From positions 96,984,002 through 97,048,001 of the forward strand of contig OZ021723.1 of NCBI GenBank assembly GCA_963978545.1: a DNA stretch of 64,000 nt, written 5' to 3'. The notes beneath the pieces are model-generated. The model worked only from the letters and a program-made list of their open reading frames with translations. It ran no database searches and was not told the DNA's origin. The stretch comes from Linyphia triangularis (lineage: Eukaryota > Arthropoda > Arachnida > Araneae > Linyphiidae). Shown here in pieces: positions 22,350 through 34,440 of this stretch (within the stretch, counting starts at the first letter, position 1; each line of letters starts with the position of its first letter). The position numbers and the translations under genes were made by a program.

Positions 22350-23467
22350 ATGTTTTCCGTTCTTTAATTTACTGCATATAATCTTTGTTTATAAATAATA
22401 GAATAACAGACCGTCTAGTTGAAATTCATGAAATAAACGTAAATTTATACTTTTTTAATTGACTTCTTATTATACTACTGTCTACATTTATTATTATACT
22501 TATTATTATACTAGGTCCTACTATTACATTATAATCAACATTGTGAACCTTTCACGATTCAGCAAAACAATTATTTTCAACAACTAGATTTTGTTAAGTT
22601 AAAAAGAAAATATGCATTTTCAGTTTCAATTAAGCTAGAAAACGACTTTTAATCATTTGTTTATATTCTTCGATTCTAAAATTTATTAAAAATAAAATTA
22701 AAGTATAGGTTCAAATTCAATAACATTTCAATACAAATAGATGAATGAAAACTAAAAAAAAAAAAAAAAAAAAAAAAAAATCACATAAAATAAACAATTC
22801 CGAAAACAAATATCAAATAAAAGTATTCATAATCAATCTTATAAATTTATTTACAATATTTTACCATTTCAATTTTTAAATTAACTAAACACCACAGCGT
22901 AGTTTTATTCAACAACAAACTAATTAAATGGAGACTCTCCCCGTCACCAAATGACCACATTTAAACACATTTGTAATACGATACATCAAGTCAAAATGCC
23001 TAGCATATATAATTTGGCGTCATTTAATGACTGAATCTGAGGAAGTTAATGGCATATAACTAAAAACCACCATTTTTAAATATTCGCTTACAGTACAATC
23101 ATTAAGTTAACAGGTTTGACGGCAAATTTGTCACTGAATATCCAAGTTTTAAAACGGTATCTCCATTTTCATAATTACTATGAAAGCTCACTCCAGTTAG
23201 TATTTTAAAGGTACTTCAATTGAAATTTATGTTATCTTATCAAGACCTTTAAACTGATATATGACACGTATAGGGTTTTTGCAGATTTGAATACCTAATT
23301 TTGAAAGATTTTTTTAACCAAGAAACCGTGAAATACAAAAAAAAAAAGTAGTATACTGAATGGACATGTATCGAATTTTCATTACACTGGTTTGCAAAAT
23401 TGATTGATGAAAGTAAATTTTATGATGTCTGCACATGGTATACGAATGAAGCAAGTTTTCATTTCTT
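22350..23467. other. No supported feature
   Basis: A+T-rich spacer with a 27-base A run at 22754-22780. Confidence 0.45.
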
Positions 23468-23471
23468 CTAA

Positions 23472-24398
23472 GGGGACTTGGTACCCTTCAAACATTTTTT
23501 TTTTTTTATTTCAACTTTTAAAATTATAATTTTTGCGCATTTGAAAGTATTAATAAGTAAAAACTAAATATTATTAAAAAAAAAACAGAAAAAAAAAAGT
23601 TTACATAGTGCTCTAAATTTAAAAAAAATATATATGTTCATCAAATTTCAAATTGTATCTCCTTTTTCATTTTTCAATATTTTTTCCTCATTTTTTAAAA
23701 AAAAATTTCCTAGTAATATTCTCTAACTTTTAAGGCTTCGGATTTAGAATAAGTAAAATAGTTAACGAGAAAAACGATAATTACTGTACCTATAGGTTAA
23801 AAAGAGCGTAAAAAGGTTGAGTTTTTTTTTGTTTTTTTCCCAACATTTAAATTTGTAAAAAAAAAAAAGTTTTTATTTTATTCAATATTGCATGCCAATT
23901 TTTGTCAAATAGATATTCAGAATGACACAAAACAAGTTCAAGTCATTTTATTCATTAGTATTTTGATTAAGGTGGAAATTTCAAAATTCCAGAACTGAGA
24001 AAAATGCTTTCGAAATATCAAGGGAGCTATTGCCGACCAAATGGTATAGTGGTTAGCGTGCTAGCTTCTAGACCACGAGGTTGCGGGTTCGAGTCTCGTG
24101 TTAGGCATGGGTGTTTGTAAATGTATGTTGGCTTGTCTAATGACGAATGTTTCGGCGCATTATAGCCCTCGTGTTGCTGACGGCGCCAGATAATCTGAAA
24201 ACAACCAACCAATCAAAGGAACTAATGCAGCAATGTTAAATTCTCCATAAGAATATAGTTCCTCTGCAATTGCAGTTATCGGATCAGCTCGAAAACTTGC
24301 CAAGAATAAGGGGAAGGCTTTAAAGATTATAAAAACACACAAAATAGAAAATTGATATTTTTATTGTTTTTTGTGAAAACAAGGGGTACCAAGTCCTC
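23472..24398 (+). mobile_element. GGGGACTTGG MITE, copy 1, split by SINE-1
   Basis: The termini are GGGGACTTGGTACCCTT on the left and the complement of AAGGGGTACCAAGTCCTC on the right. The element aligns end to end with 47109-47821 in the opposite orientation. It contains a SINE-1 copy (24031-24214) that the other copy lacks. The left flank is CTAA, one change from TTAA; the right flank has been overwritten by a C run (24398-24411). No coding frame is present. Confidence 0.83.
24031..24214 (+). mobile_element. SINE-1 copy 4, nested in a MITE
   Basis: Complete SINE-1 with B box GGTTCGAGTC and AACCAACC tail. The flanks AAGGGAGCTAT (24020-24030) and AAGGAACTAAT (24216-24226) are an imperfect duplication. 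The second MITE copy reads straight through the site near 47310, confirming insertion after the MITE family had spread. Confidence 0.92.
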
Positions 24399-24833
24399 CC
24401 CCCCCCCCCCCTACTAAACTAATGAATATGGGTTACTAGTCTGTGTGTCTTGCAAAACAACTGAATTCTGCAAAGTGACTACTTGGGCCGCCCTATCCAA
24501 TAAAGGGATTTTAGATTCTTTTTTATTCATGAAGGAAATAACAAGCTCAATCCACTTTAGTTATGTTTTATAACAATTTGTTACCAAATTTCAATATTGT
24601 AACTAATTTTTCAAAAAAAAAAAAAAAAAAAAAAAAAAAACACACAATTAATTTAAAATTCCATACCTGTCTTACTAATATAGCACTTGTCTCTTTTTTC
24701 TGTCTCTAGCAGTTTCGCGGTTATGTCACTTCAAAGTTAGACAGCACTTTCTGAAAGACCTTGTGTCATTAGCACTTAGTATTGAGGCCTTAGAAATTTC
24801 CAATTAAGTGGAAGTCCTAGTATGGATCATTTA
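24399..24833. other. No supported feature
   Basis: Starts with a C run (24398-24411) and contains a 28-base A run (24613-24640). No gene-like content. Confidence 0.45.
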
Positions 24834-25196
24834 CTATACTCACTATGCTACAATCTTCTAGTCCAGTGAATTTAGAAACAACTTTCCTTAAAACCGAGAA
24901 ATTTGATGAGTAGGCACTAAAATGATCACAAGACATAAATTATTTTCATTTAATGTCTATCTAATATAAATTAAAATTGAAATAGCAAAATACAAAACCA
25001 GATGGAGCCACCGTATAAGCATTGACGTAAAGTTTTCAAAAATAAAATAAACTATATTAGACGCTATTTTACGAGTTTTTAATTTCAGCCATTCCAATAA
25101 GTGATCATTTTCGTACCAACTCACCAAATTTCACGGTTTTATAGAAAGTAGTTTCTAAATGCATTGGACTAGAAGATTGTAACCTAGTGAGTTTAG
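24834..25196. mobile_element. Foldback element FB4 (363 bp)
   Basis: Arms at 24834-24929 and 25101-25196 are inverted copies of about 96 bp with scattered mismatches; both carry ACAATCTTCTAGTCCA, AAAACCGAGAAATTTG or TGAAATTTG variants, and AAATGATCAC. The loop is about 171 bp. The terminus reads CTATACTCACTA on the left and CTAAACTCACTA inward from the right. No duplication is certain and there is no second copy in the window. Confidence 0.75.
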
Positions 25197-25602
25197 GGGT
25201 ATGATTCGTACTAAGTTTTCCTCTTAATTTCCAGTCATAAATTCTGGTAAATCACGAGTAAATGTGATGGTAATGGAACACGATGGAATAGACGGCACGC
25301 GGCATTAAACGACGGGCGTCCCGTACTACACATCAATGAATAGAAAAGTCTAAGTTATTTAGTGTATTCTAAGTGATCATCCTTTGTTTTGCGACAAACT
25401 CTGAATCGGTATTCTATTTATTGCCATACACATCTGCCCCTTAATTTCGAATAATTTTATATAGTAGCGTTTGGTTGGCATCCTGTCTGATGGGAGTGAT
25501 CATTGTAACGTCTCAATTGAGATTCAAATGCAGGTTAATTTTTCATCATAAAGACCGCTTGAAGACTTTTCCCTTGATGTTCAGACCGGTTCTAACATAG
25601 AA
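25197..25602. other. No supported feature
   Basis: Spacer between two foldback elements; no open frame of note. Confidence 0.35.
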
Positions 25603-26261
25603 GATTAAGAGGCGACTGCAATTTTTGGACCCCATCAAACATCATTCTGAATTTTTTATAGAAATTGGAGAAAATGAAGTAGATTACGAATCCACTGGTC
25701 TGCCGTGGCAAAAATGGCCGAAACTGATCAAAAATCGACTTTTAATAAGTTGAACTAAATCCAATTGCCAAATGCGCCATAACTTGCCTAAAAATGAGCA
25801 TTTATTTTTTATTTGGTAACCTTCACTTTTCAATTTTCAATTAAGAAGATTGCAGAGGATTCGGATGTGTGGCTATGACTTACTTGCATCTTTCACAAAT
25901 GAGCCAAATTGGCAATAAACCTTATGTAACTGATGACGTAACTGATGTCGCCAATTTGGCTTACTTTTAAAAGATACAAGTTTTCCGAGCCAGAGATCAG
26001 AAATCGTTTGCGCTTTTTCTCATTGAAAATCAAAATGCAGTGGGTTGCCAAACGAAAAAGTGTGTTCTCTTTTCGGCAAGTTATGACATATTTGTCAATC
26101 GAATTTTAGTTTAACTCATTCCAAGTCGATTTTTGATCAGTTTCGGCCATTTTTGCCACGACAGACCAGTGGATTCGTAATCTACTCACTTTTCTCCGAT
26201 TTCTATAAAAAATTCAGAATGATGTTCGATGGGGTCTAAAAATTGCAGTCGCATCCCGAAC
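25603..26261. mobile_element. Foldback element FB2, copy 1 (palindromic MITE)
   Basis: A 659-bp palindrome. The outer arms (about 200 bp) share GAGGCGACTGCAATTTTTGG, ATTACGAATCCACTGGTCTG and GCCGTGGCAAAAATGGCC with their complements at 26065-26255; the inner arms are more diverged and meet near 25930. TA follows the right end (26262-26263); the left TA is not preserved. The 52356 copy has TA on both sides, so a Tc1/mariner-like target is likely. No transposase is encoded. Confidence 0.85.
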
Positions 26262-26449
26262 TATAGCAGTAATAGAACAGTATAGTCGTTGTGTTATTCT
26301 TGATATATGAAAATCCGAATACAAACGGCTGCAACGTTTATACATAAAAAATGACTGAGTATGTGTGTATTTTCTTTATATGAGTTAACCCTTTTATTCC
26401 ATGTCTTGATGAAATGTTGCATATTGTATGGTTAAAAGAAGAGGACTAG

Positions 26450-27000
26450 CACTTACTGTTTGAAATTTCAAAAACCCATCTATCATCGACTCTATAGGGG
26501 AATGATCTTAACTTGAGATCAAATTAACCAATCGAACAGTGTTTTTAAAAATATCCTGATTAAGCCAGCGATGTTATTTTGAATAAAGTGCGAAATCGAG
26601 GGCAATGCTTGATAGGGGGTATGAATATAACTGGCGATTTACTGAACCAAACTAGAACTAATATTTTTCTGTGGATATTTTGACTAATCCCGATTATCGG
26701 AAAGATCCATCCCGATAATTTTTAGTTAAAGTTTGAAATCGAGAATAGGGTGTGTAAGGAGGCAATAATCATAACGGGAGATCTTCTGAAACAAATTGAA
26801 CGATTTTTTTACATACTTATATTGATTTAGTCAGACTATCGAGAACACAATCCGATGTTTTGTGCTTAAGATGTTTGAATCGATAATATATTAAAAAGAA
26901 AGCACATTCCTATGGCTCATAACCGAACCAGCGCAAAATCAATATACAACTAATCAATAATCATAATTGACTGAACCAATGCGATGTATGTAGAATCAAG
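26450..27000. repeat. Degenerate tandem array, period about 142 bp
   Basis: The motif GAAATCGAG or GAATCGATA starts units at about 26592, 26735 and 26877 (spacings 143 and 142), with a weaker unit before. Shared downstream blocks include AATAATCATAACGGG and CTGAAACAAATTGAACG or variants. Divergence between units is high. The array stops just before the solo LTR at 27013. Confidence 0.55.
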
Positions 27001-27012
27001 TGTGAATCATTG

Positions 27013-27480
27013 TGTTTTGAATTTTCTACAGAGGCAATGATGGCACAGTTTCTATTAGATAAAAATTATCATTTATTCCCTTCAAAAACTCACAAAATTT
27101 ATTCAAAGACAATGATGCAATCACTCTCAAGCTTCAACACAAGGTTCAGTAAAAACAACTTTAGCATACAGCGACAGTTCAGGCACACTCAAATATGTAA
27201 ACAAAGCGCTCAGCTTCCTTCAAATCGGCACTCGAAGTTACACTGATTTCAACCGATGTGCGGTTTTGTATTTATAGAGGCGCGTGAGAACTTTTTCGAA
27301 ATATCCAATCAACTGGTCAAGCAATAGAAACATCTCGAATATTCCCGATTGCTTTAGGTGTTGCCACCTTTTTTCTACCCGTATTATCGCTGCTCACAAA
27401 TAAAATACAATAAAACATGAAACGAATACCTCGCTATTTGCAGCTATGTTTTTTTATTTACAGCTAAAATTTGTGTAACA
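27013..27480 (-). mobile_element. Solo LTR, family LTR-B copy 1
   Basis: A 468-bp solo LTR in minus orientation: it reads TGTTACACAAATT from 27480 and ends ...CAAAACA at 27013. The exact 4-bp duplication ATTG flanks it (27009-27012, 27481-27484). The minus strand has a TATA box (complement of TATTTATA, 27269-27276) and an AATAAA signal (complement of TTTATT, 27072-27077). A second copy is at 60025. No internal coding region remains. The 78-codon plus-strand frame across it is antisense to the LTR and not a gene. Confidence 0.85.
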
Positions 27481-27484
27481 ATTG

Positions 27485-28388
27485 TGACCCGGTATTTGTG
27501 AAAATGAAAGGAAGCTTCACTTTGTTTATACGATAGGAAGCGCAAAGAGCTTCTTCCAGTAACATTGTTGTTGAATATGTGTTGAGTCAGTTAAGAAACT
27601 TGACGACGGACCATGTGTTCTTTTGCCAGAAATTTATTCTGAAAGCAAAATCATATTTGTAGGGAAGTTCAACCAAGAAGAACTTTTTCAGAAATAAAAT
27701 TCCTCAGAGTGACTTTTCAAGCGCAAAAATGGCTTGTTCGAAAAGCGTACTGAGGATCTCGTTCGTTGCCAGATGAGCTAAAGTAAAAATTCAAAACAGA
27801 GAGAAATAAGCTGAACTGAATGACGTCAGCAACGCTTGTTCAAACCAAACAATCGTACAATTTAGCCTTTGTTTAGACACCGAAAGCAAAATTTACATTG
27901 TTTGAATTACAAGGATGTTACTTTACCAATTCAGCTACTAACACTTCATTCTTCCCCACGCGTACTTCACACTCTTGTATAACTAACAAGCTGCCCACAA
28001 TGTACGCACAATCAATAGATTACTTGAACTGCGAGTACGTTCAGATGGCACTTTAGACGAAATCTTGTGATATTTTATTTTTAGCACGATGTTTCTGAAA
28101 GTTTCGAAAAGTGCCTGTACACGCTACAGAAGGAAACACAATTTCTAATTACGTGGATTAAGATACAGGTATTGAGAGCAAGATGTTTTCAACACAGCAT
28201 TTTTGTCAAGTAGAAAGCTGTTTCCGAAATTCGAATATAGTAGAATTTTAATTTGTGAATTTTAACTGAAGTTATGCGTTAGTTGAGTTTTAATTAGAAG
28301 TCTTAGTTCTGTTACTTTCACAAGTTTGCTTCCCCTCGTACAGTACCATATTAGTTTCAATTCGAAAAGTTACCCATGAAAAAGTTTT
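27485..28388. other. No supported gene; bZIP-like site
   Basis: Somewhat less A+T-rich than average. The only notable motif is TGACGTCAGCA at 27821-27831, which matches CRE and half of a Maf recognition element. No exon, TATA or transcript evidence accompanies it. Confidence 0.3.
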
Positions 28389-28392
28389 TTAA

Positions 28393-29818
28393 GGAGACAT
28401 GGGACACTTTTCCCAAAATTCTTTAGTTTTGCTTAGAATTAAGGTACTTGATAACCTTGAAAAGCTAAAAATTACAACATTTTCAATAATTTTTTTTTCT
28501 GGTCCTGAATAAGATATGAAGCTTATAGAATACAAAAATAATTGATTTTTTTTTTTTTTTTTTTTTCAAATTTCATTTTTTAACAACTATCCAGGAGGCG
28601 CCAAAGTCGAGGCCTAAAAAAAATGGTGTCCCACGGCGGACAGTTAATCTCAGGATTGGTGAATCTGAATCAAAATCAAAAGAAAGATTCCTTACGTGAC
28701 AATTTACCACAAATTGCCAAAATATAAAAATAAAAAAATGGCGGATGTTTGAAAAAAAAGTTGAAAAACCACCCCTTTTTTTCACTACACTTTACTAAAA
28801 AAACAATGTTATTATTAAAATTTTTGACAAAATGTGATAAATTGGTATACAAAACATCTCAACAAAGAAAACAAGACCAAAATCATTGAAATCAACTGAG
28901 TAGTTTCGGAGATTGTGTCCGCCATTTGAAAAAAAGTAGTTTCGAGAAAAACGCGTTTAAAGTTTTTACTCGCTACTATGGAGTGCTGGAAGCGCACGCA
29001 CACTTTCACTAATTTCATTATGTATTCAAATTTTTAAAAAATTGGGGGTGGGCTGATTTTTAAAAGTATAAGGATTGAAAAAATATTTTTAAAAAAAGTA
29101 GATTTTTTTTTTAATTTATAAGGTGGTCAAGTACCTTAAATAAACTTTGGCACAAACTTAGAAGATATGATTTATAACACAACAAAAATTTTAAACAGAT
29201 AATATAAAATAGGTAGTAAATTATTAAGAAAAAGGCATTAAAATAATACACTTTTAACTGTTTTCAAAATGCTCCTCGCTACACAATATTATAACGAACA
29301 TGAAAGAAAGATGTCAAGTTGTTTATCAATATATTATAAACATTTTCATTCATGTTTTTATCTTCAGGTGCAGAAATAAAATTCCAAACTTGGCGCTAGT
29401 GATTTTTTATAAAAAAAAAAAAAAAAAAGCACATTTCAGCTTTCCAACATAAAAAAAAAAATAGAAAAAATTTTGTGACATAAAAAAGCATGAGTGCATC
29501 TCTTTATAATAGATTAAAAATTATTTCTACAAAAAAATTAGTTGCATTTATCCTAAAATGAATCGCAAGGAGCTTTTCGAACACACGTAAAATGTGAAAA
29601 AAGCGAAGCTGAGAAAAATACACTTTTAACTTTTGCCAAAAACTTGTGTGTGCAATACGTTAAAATAGTCAGATAAAATAAAGATTTTACCACTTAAAAT
29701 CATTAGGTTTCAAAAATTCAAACAAGAAAATAAAGCTAGTGATGTCAGTAATTTTTATACAACGAAAAAAAAAAAGTAACTTTTGGTTATATTTTTATAG
29801 TTTCAGCGTCCCATGTCC
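28393..29818. mobile_element. GGAGACATGGGAC element (outer of a nested pair)
   Basis: Termini GGAGACATGGGACAC (left, after TTAA at 28389-28392) and the complement of GCGTCCCATGTCCC (right, about 29807-29820) are inverted repeats differing by one indel and one substitution. The right flank reads TTGC rather than TTAA, so the duplication is eroded or the right border is slightly off. The interior holds another TTAA element (28443-29135). No transposase frame is visible. Confidence 0.55.
28443..29135. mobile_element. TTAA-flanked MITE, nested (693 bp)
   Basis: TTAA at 28439-28442 and 29136-29139 encloses termini GGTACTTGATAACCTT and, from the right, GGTACTTGACCACCTT (14 of 16 identical). It sits inside the 28393-29818 element and is therefore younger. 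The interior is non-coding; minus-strand frames at 28573 and 28815 are A/T-driven and unsupported. Confidence 0.75.
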
Positions 29819-29975
29819 CTTGCTACAAATCCTTTTTGCCAAGTTTTAAGCGATATTGTAACTTATTTAAGGTGATTTTAAACTCGGGTCGACACTTTAT
29901 GGTATACTTTTGATAACTCGATTGGATTAATTAAACCTTCGAAGATTTCCCCACCACAAACACAAAATCGAAGTT

Positions 29976-30143
29976 TAGTGGTTAGCGTGCTAGCTTCTAA
30001 ACAGCGAGGTTGCGGGTTCCGAGTCCCGAGTTAGGCATTGGTGTTTGTAAATGTATGTTGGCTTGTCTAATGACGAATGTTTCAGCGCATTATAGCCCTC
30101 GTGTTGCTGACGGCGCCAGATAATCTGAAAACAACCAACCAAC
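29976..30143 (+). mobile_element. SINE-1 copy 5, 5' truncated
   Basis: Begins at TAGTGGTTAGCG, missing the first ~16 bases of the tRNA-like head, as expected from incomplete reverse transcription. It shares the GGTTCCGAGTCCC B-box variant. The exact duplication CAAAATCGAAGTT lies at 29963-29975 and 30144-30156. Confidence 0.92.
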
Positions 30144-30156
30144 CAAAATCGAAGTT

Positions 30157-31544
30157 AATGTAAAGTATCTAAAAATTGCATTTTCACACCTCCAGAAGTT
30201 ACAATGGGAAATCATAAAAATGTACATTTAACTAGAGGTAAATGAAAACCTTTATGTCATGAAATATATTTAAAATTACTGTTATTTAAATAAAACAATC
30301 TGAACTAAAATAATTTGAAATATTTATTTCTGAAACTTTAATAATATATCATTGCATTTTCCAGTCCAATGATGCATGGATACTGGAGAATATTGAATTG
30401 TGTATTACTTTTAAAGAAAGTAATTAAATGTAATTTATTAATTTCCAAGTTACTTCCTAATTTATAACCAGTAAACATTCGAACATTTGTATTTCGTAAC
30501 CGCTGTTAAATGACATAATGAAAATGAAGTAGTTGTTGATATTTTGTATTTAAACAGCATTAATATTTGAGGTAATTAATAACAAATCTAATGGGCTCTC
30601 TTTCAACAATTTAACGAGATTTCCTAGGTAAAAATTTAGTTCCATTTTTAAAACATCAAGATGTGTTTAGAAATATTCTATTGGGAATTTAATAAAACTG
30701 AAATTTCATTTTATTAACGAAATTATTAAAAAATTCGTCTTTGAAGACGAATACTTTAATAATGGAAGTGGAAGTGAAATATCTTTTCAAGAGATTCTTG
30801 CTCTTACTTGATAACTATTATATTTGCTTTTATTAAAAGTTTAATGGGAGCTCCATTAAATGCATTTTATATTGAATTTAAAATGCGATAACACTACTAA
30901 ATTTTTCGTTCAATTTATAGTAGATGTAATATTCATGTAAACGGAATTACGAAGGACTTTGCCGAAATCAAATATTGAACGCTATTTAAAATGAAAATAT
31001 TAATATACCTATGTTTCTACTTTTAAGTTAATAGAAAGCCACTCTGTTTACGCACTTTTATTTAATGTATATAATGCTGGAAAAGCATCAAAACTCATTC
31101 GCTTTTGCAAAAGCTGTTTCATTTTATTACATTTTCATTTTCTCAAGAGAAACATATTTTTTCCATTATGTAGAGGCGCTGCTGTAAAGAGAATTTGAAG
31201 ACTTCCTTTATGTCATTTAAGCGTTAATAGAGAACCTGTTACGTTAAAGTTAATGCCTGATGTAAAATTTGAAATATTAATGTGAATTTAAAGTGCTTCG
31301 TAACTTTTTCTAATAATCATATAAACTAAGATACGAGTTTCATTTTAGCATAGTTTTCCAGAAAATATCCTTCCATTTTCTTGTTTTCGAAGCCTAGAAG
31401 TATTTCTTCTTACAATTAAAACAATTTTATACATGAAGTTGAATTTTTTTATAGCTATTATTTTATTAAAAATGGCTAGTATGTATTGTTACGAAATTTT
31501 TATGAGGAAATTTTTCAGGATATAATAATACAGCTTTCACAAAA
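30157..31544. other. Gene-free stretch with one small hairpin
   Basis: No gene-like content. At 30722-30763 an inverted repeat (ATTATTAAA..ATTCGTCT against AGACGAAT..TTTAATAAT) could fold into a 19-bp stem with two mismatches. Confidence 0.4.
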
Positions 31545-32278
31545 TAAACTAGGGGCGTGGAACATCGCACAACTTTCAATTTATGGCACAATTTTCAATT
31601 ACCCTACATTACTGGTCACTACATTTAGATTTGACGCGGAGTAGAATTATTGCCATTTTCACATTTTCATTCATTTGAAAAAATGGCCAATTTGGCATTA
31701 TTTTTGGCGATAAATCTTACATGGGTAAAAAAAAAAAAGCACCAAAAATGGCGATATACTTTTCGATAATTCTTATATTATCCATCCTTTCTTGTAAGAG
31801 AAACAGAGGAGAGGAGAAAAACGGTCGTTGATGAGCGATGTTCATGGAAAGATAACTCTGTGTTAAAGACATATGTTACACCTTTATAGCATTTTTATGG
31901 GAATGTTGGGGTGGGGATGTTTAGAAAACCTTAAGAGGCATTACCACAACGATTTTGATCTAAATTGTTACAACCAATTATTACCAATTGCTGAAAAACA
32001 TGATTTTTCATGATTTCAACCTTATGCGCAGGTGCAATTTTGACAAAAACCTTAATGGTATGTCGCATGGTCACCTCTAACCCTGGTACGCCAAATTGGA
32101 ACATCATAGATTAATACATTTGGGAATTATGCTGACCAAGTATACACAGACAGATATATTTTCAAAGCCTCTTTTCTGAAATCTGGTTATTCCAAAACGT
32201 GGAAAGAAAAAAAAAATACTTTATCGAAAACTATACTTTCATTACCCAATATTAACATATCTGTAATTCTAAGTAAAA
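31545..32278 (+). mobile_element. Foldback family FB1, single arm
   Basis: Begins AAACTAGGGGCGTGGAACATCG and continues through the complete arm to the centre block ATTACCCAATATTAACATATC, but the opposite arm is absent. A second CACAATTTTCAATTACCC block near 31586 shows a small internal duplication. The conserved minus-strand frame is broken by a stop here. Confidence 0.78.
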
Positions 32279-33085
32279 ATGATAATTTATTCTTCGTCTC
32301 GGAGGTTCACAAAGCTTCACTAATCAAGAGTGAACTATCTATCAAGTTTTAGCTAAAGCTACATTGCGTATAACTTAAGATGTAGCGATAATACAGACTA
32401 AAGAAAATTAACGCAGAACTGCTTCCGTAAAAGCTCTAAACCTCCAATTGACTCAAATTCCACTTTTTACCAGTTTTTGTATCCTAACGTGCGAACTTTT
32501 CCTAAAAATCAAGATTAATCTATCTAGTGATCAGATATCTAGATAGCATCAAACTATCTGAAGAAGTAGATCGAAAATGAGTTTTCTATAAAGCGACACG
32601 TCATCCAAATAATTTTCTTTACTTCTGCATTTAAAATAAAAAAGAAATATACATATGTATGCCGGTCTGCCTGTATCTTATATATATATATATATGTTCT
32701 TGTTTTATTATTATTATCATAATCAATATCATTATGACTTTTATTTTGAAAGAAAAATAACATGGCATTTTAGGTGATTATAAAAAAAAATATATTCTCA
32801 AAATATGATTTTAGTATAGCTAAGATACTGAAGACAGCTTTTGGTGAGTTAAAAAAAATTCCGCACATAAAATAACGAGTGTAATACATACTTCAAAATA
32901 AAATTTGTTTGAATATAAAACTGACACTAAAAAGGTTTTTTTATCCACGTGACTATCGTGAAAGCAATTTTTTTAATATTTCTTTTCTTCCCTTTGTTTT
33001 CAATTTCAAACCCTTTATCATCATATAGCAAAGTCTCCGAATAGCCACTAATTTGGAACACATTACAAAACTGTACACATTTAAA

Positions 33086-33093
<8 letters not shown>
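32279..33093. other. No supported feature
   Basis: A+T-rich spacer; contains a short (TA)n near 32680. Confidence 0.4.

Positions 33094-33125
<32 letters not shown>
33094..33125. repeat. (TA)n microsatellite
   Basis: About 16 uninterrupted TA units following an A run. Confidence 0.95.
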
Positions 33126-33128
<3 letters not shown>

Positions 33129-33726
33129 AATTTAAAAGTATTCACCCTTAAATGGTCTAACTAAGAGGTTAAATATTTCCAGCGTAGAATTTTCTAATAT
33201 CCTACAATCCATATTGCCATGTCGCTGACGATTGGTGAAAATTCTTTGCGATGTACACTTTATCTGCAAGTTGTGATACTTAAAGTTTTAGGTGACACTA
33301 CATGATTTATGTACCATGTGGAAGTAAATAAGTCAGTTACTTTACGATTTAGATCTCTTTTGAGAGCACTAGTCCAAGTATAGTCAATGTCAGATACATA
33401 AAATAAAGATAGCTGCAATGCATTCTATGAATTTACGGCACAGCTAAAAACACGCTATAAAACGTAGCTAATCTTATATCTACACAACACACATCTCAGG
33501 TTTATTGTTTTCCCCTTAGGACAATTCTAAATTATTTTTATAATATTTTTTTCCGACTTATTATTAGATAAAAATGAACGATACTAATGTGTATTTTTCT
33601 TAATAAAAATTTCTAAAGAAATTTGTATGATTTCAATTTATCAAGATTCTTAATTGTGAAGCTACCAAAATAAGAGTTTTCCCTCATTCATAATGCATTT
33701 TCGGTGCGTGTGATTATGCTCTTTAA

Positions 33727-34231
33727 CCCTTAAATGCATGAAATTTTATTTTCAATAAATAAAATTTGAAATCAACTAAGAAATGGGTGTAGCTAAAGAG
33801 AAAAATAATAATAATAAAAAAAAAAAACATAAGGATTTTGCATATTGATGTAGTTTTACATCACAAAAAAAGCTGCATTTTCCTCGCATAAATTTATCAG
33901 TATATGCAAAAATATAAATATAATTCGTTACTCTACCTTGTTTTTACCAGAAAACAATTTTTCCTGTGTGTTTTTATTACTTTTTATATAAATTATCGTA
34001 ATTCGTAACACCCGCCGAAATGAAATTGTATTCAGACAACAGCTCCCCCAACAATAAAAATTGTCACAGATAAAGAAATAAACTGTCAAAGATTATAGTT
34101 GCGTTCGAAAACGATAAAATAGTTTCGGTAAAATTAAAATAAAAACACTATGCAAAGGTTACTACATAAAGAGATCTACATTCTACGCATTTAAGGAATG
34201 TATCGAAAAGGCAACAATATGCATTTATGGG
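33727..34231. mobile_element. TTAA-flanked MITE (505 bp)
   Basis: TTAA at 33723-33726 and 34232-34235. The left terminus CCCTTAAATGCAT and the right terminus read inward, CCCATAAATGCAT, match at 12 of 13 positions. CCC-initial ends with TTAA favour a piggyBac-like origin. The interior is A+T-rich and non-coding. Confidence 0.72.
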
Positions 34232-34440
34232 TTAAATTCCCTCCTCGAGGCAATTCCTCTTTGAAAGTTTCATTTATGTTGTAATGACTTTTGTTCAACT
34301 CTCAGTATAATTCTTGAGTAGCTTTTTCTCAAAACACAATATCAACAATGTTTTTAGAACGAAAGTTAAATACAAACATACTTATAAATTAAATAAATTT
34401 TCTAAGAACACCACTGCTCATACTTTCTCTAGAGGAGGTA

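Noticed and set aside
27010..27246. Conserved protein shared by 27010 and 60029 (both contain EAMMAQFLLDKNY)
   Set aside because: Both frames are antisense to solo LTR-B copies and diverge after about 20 codons; the similarity is explained by the LTR.
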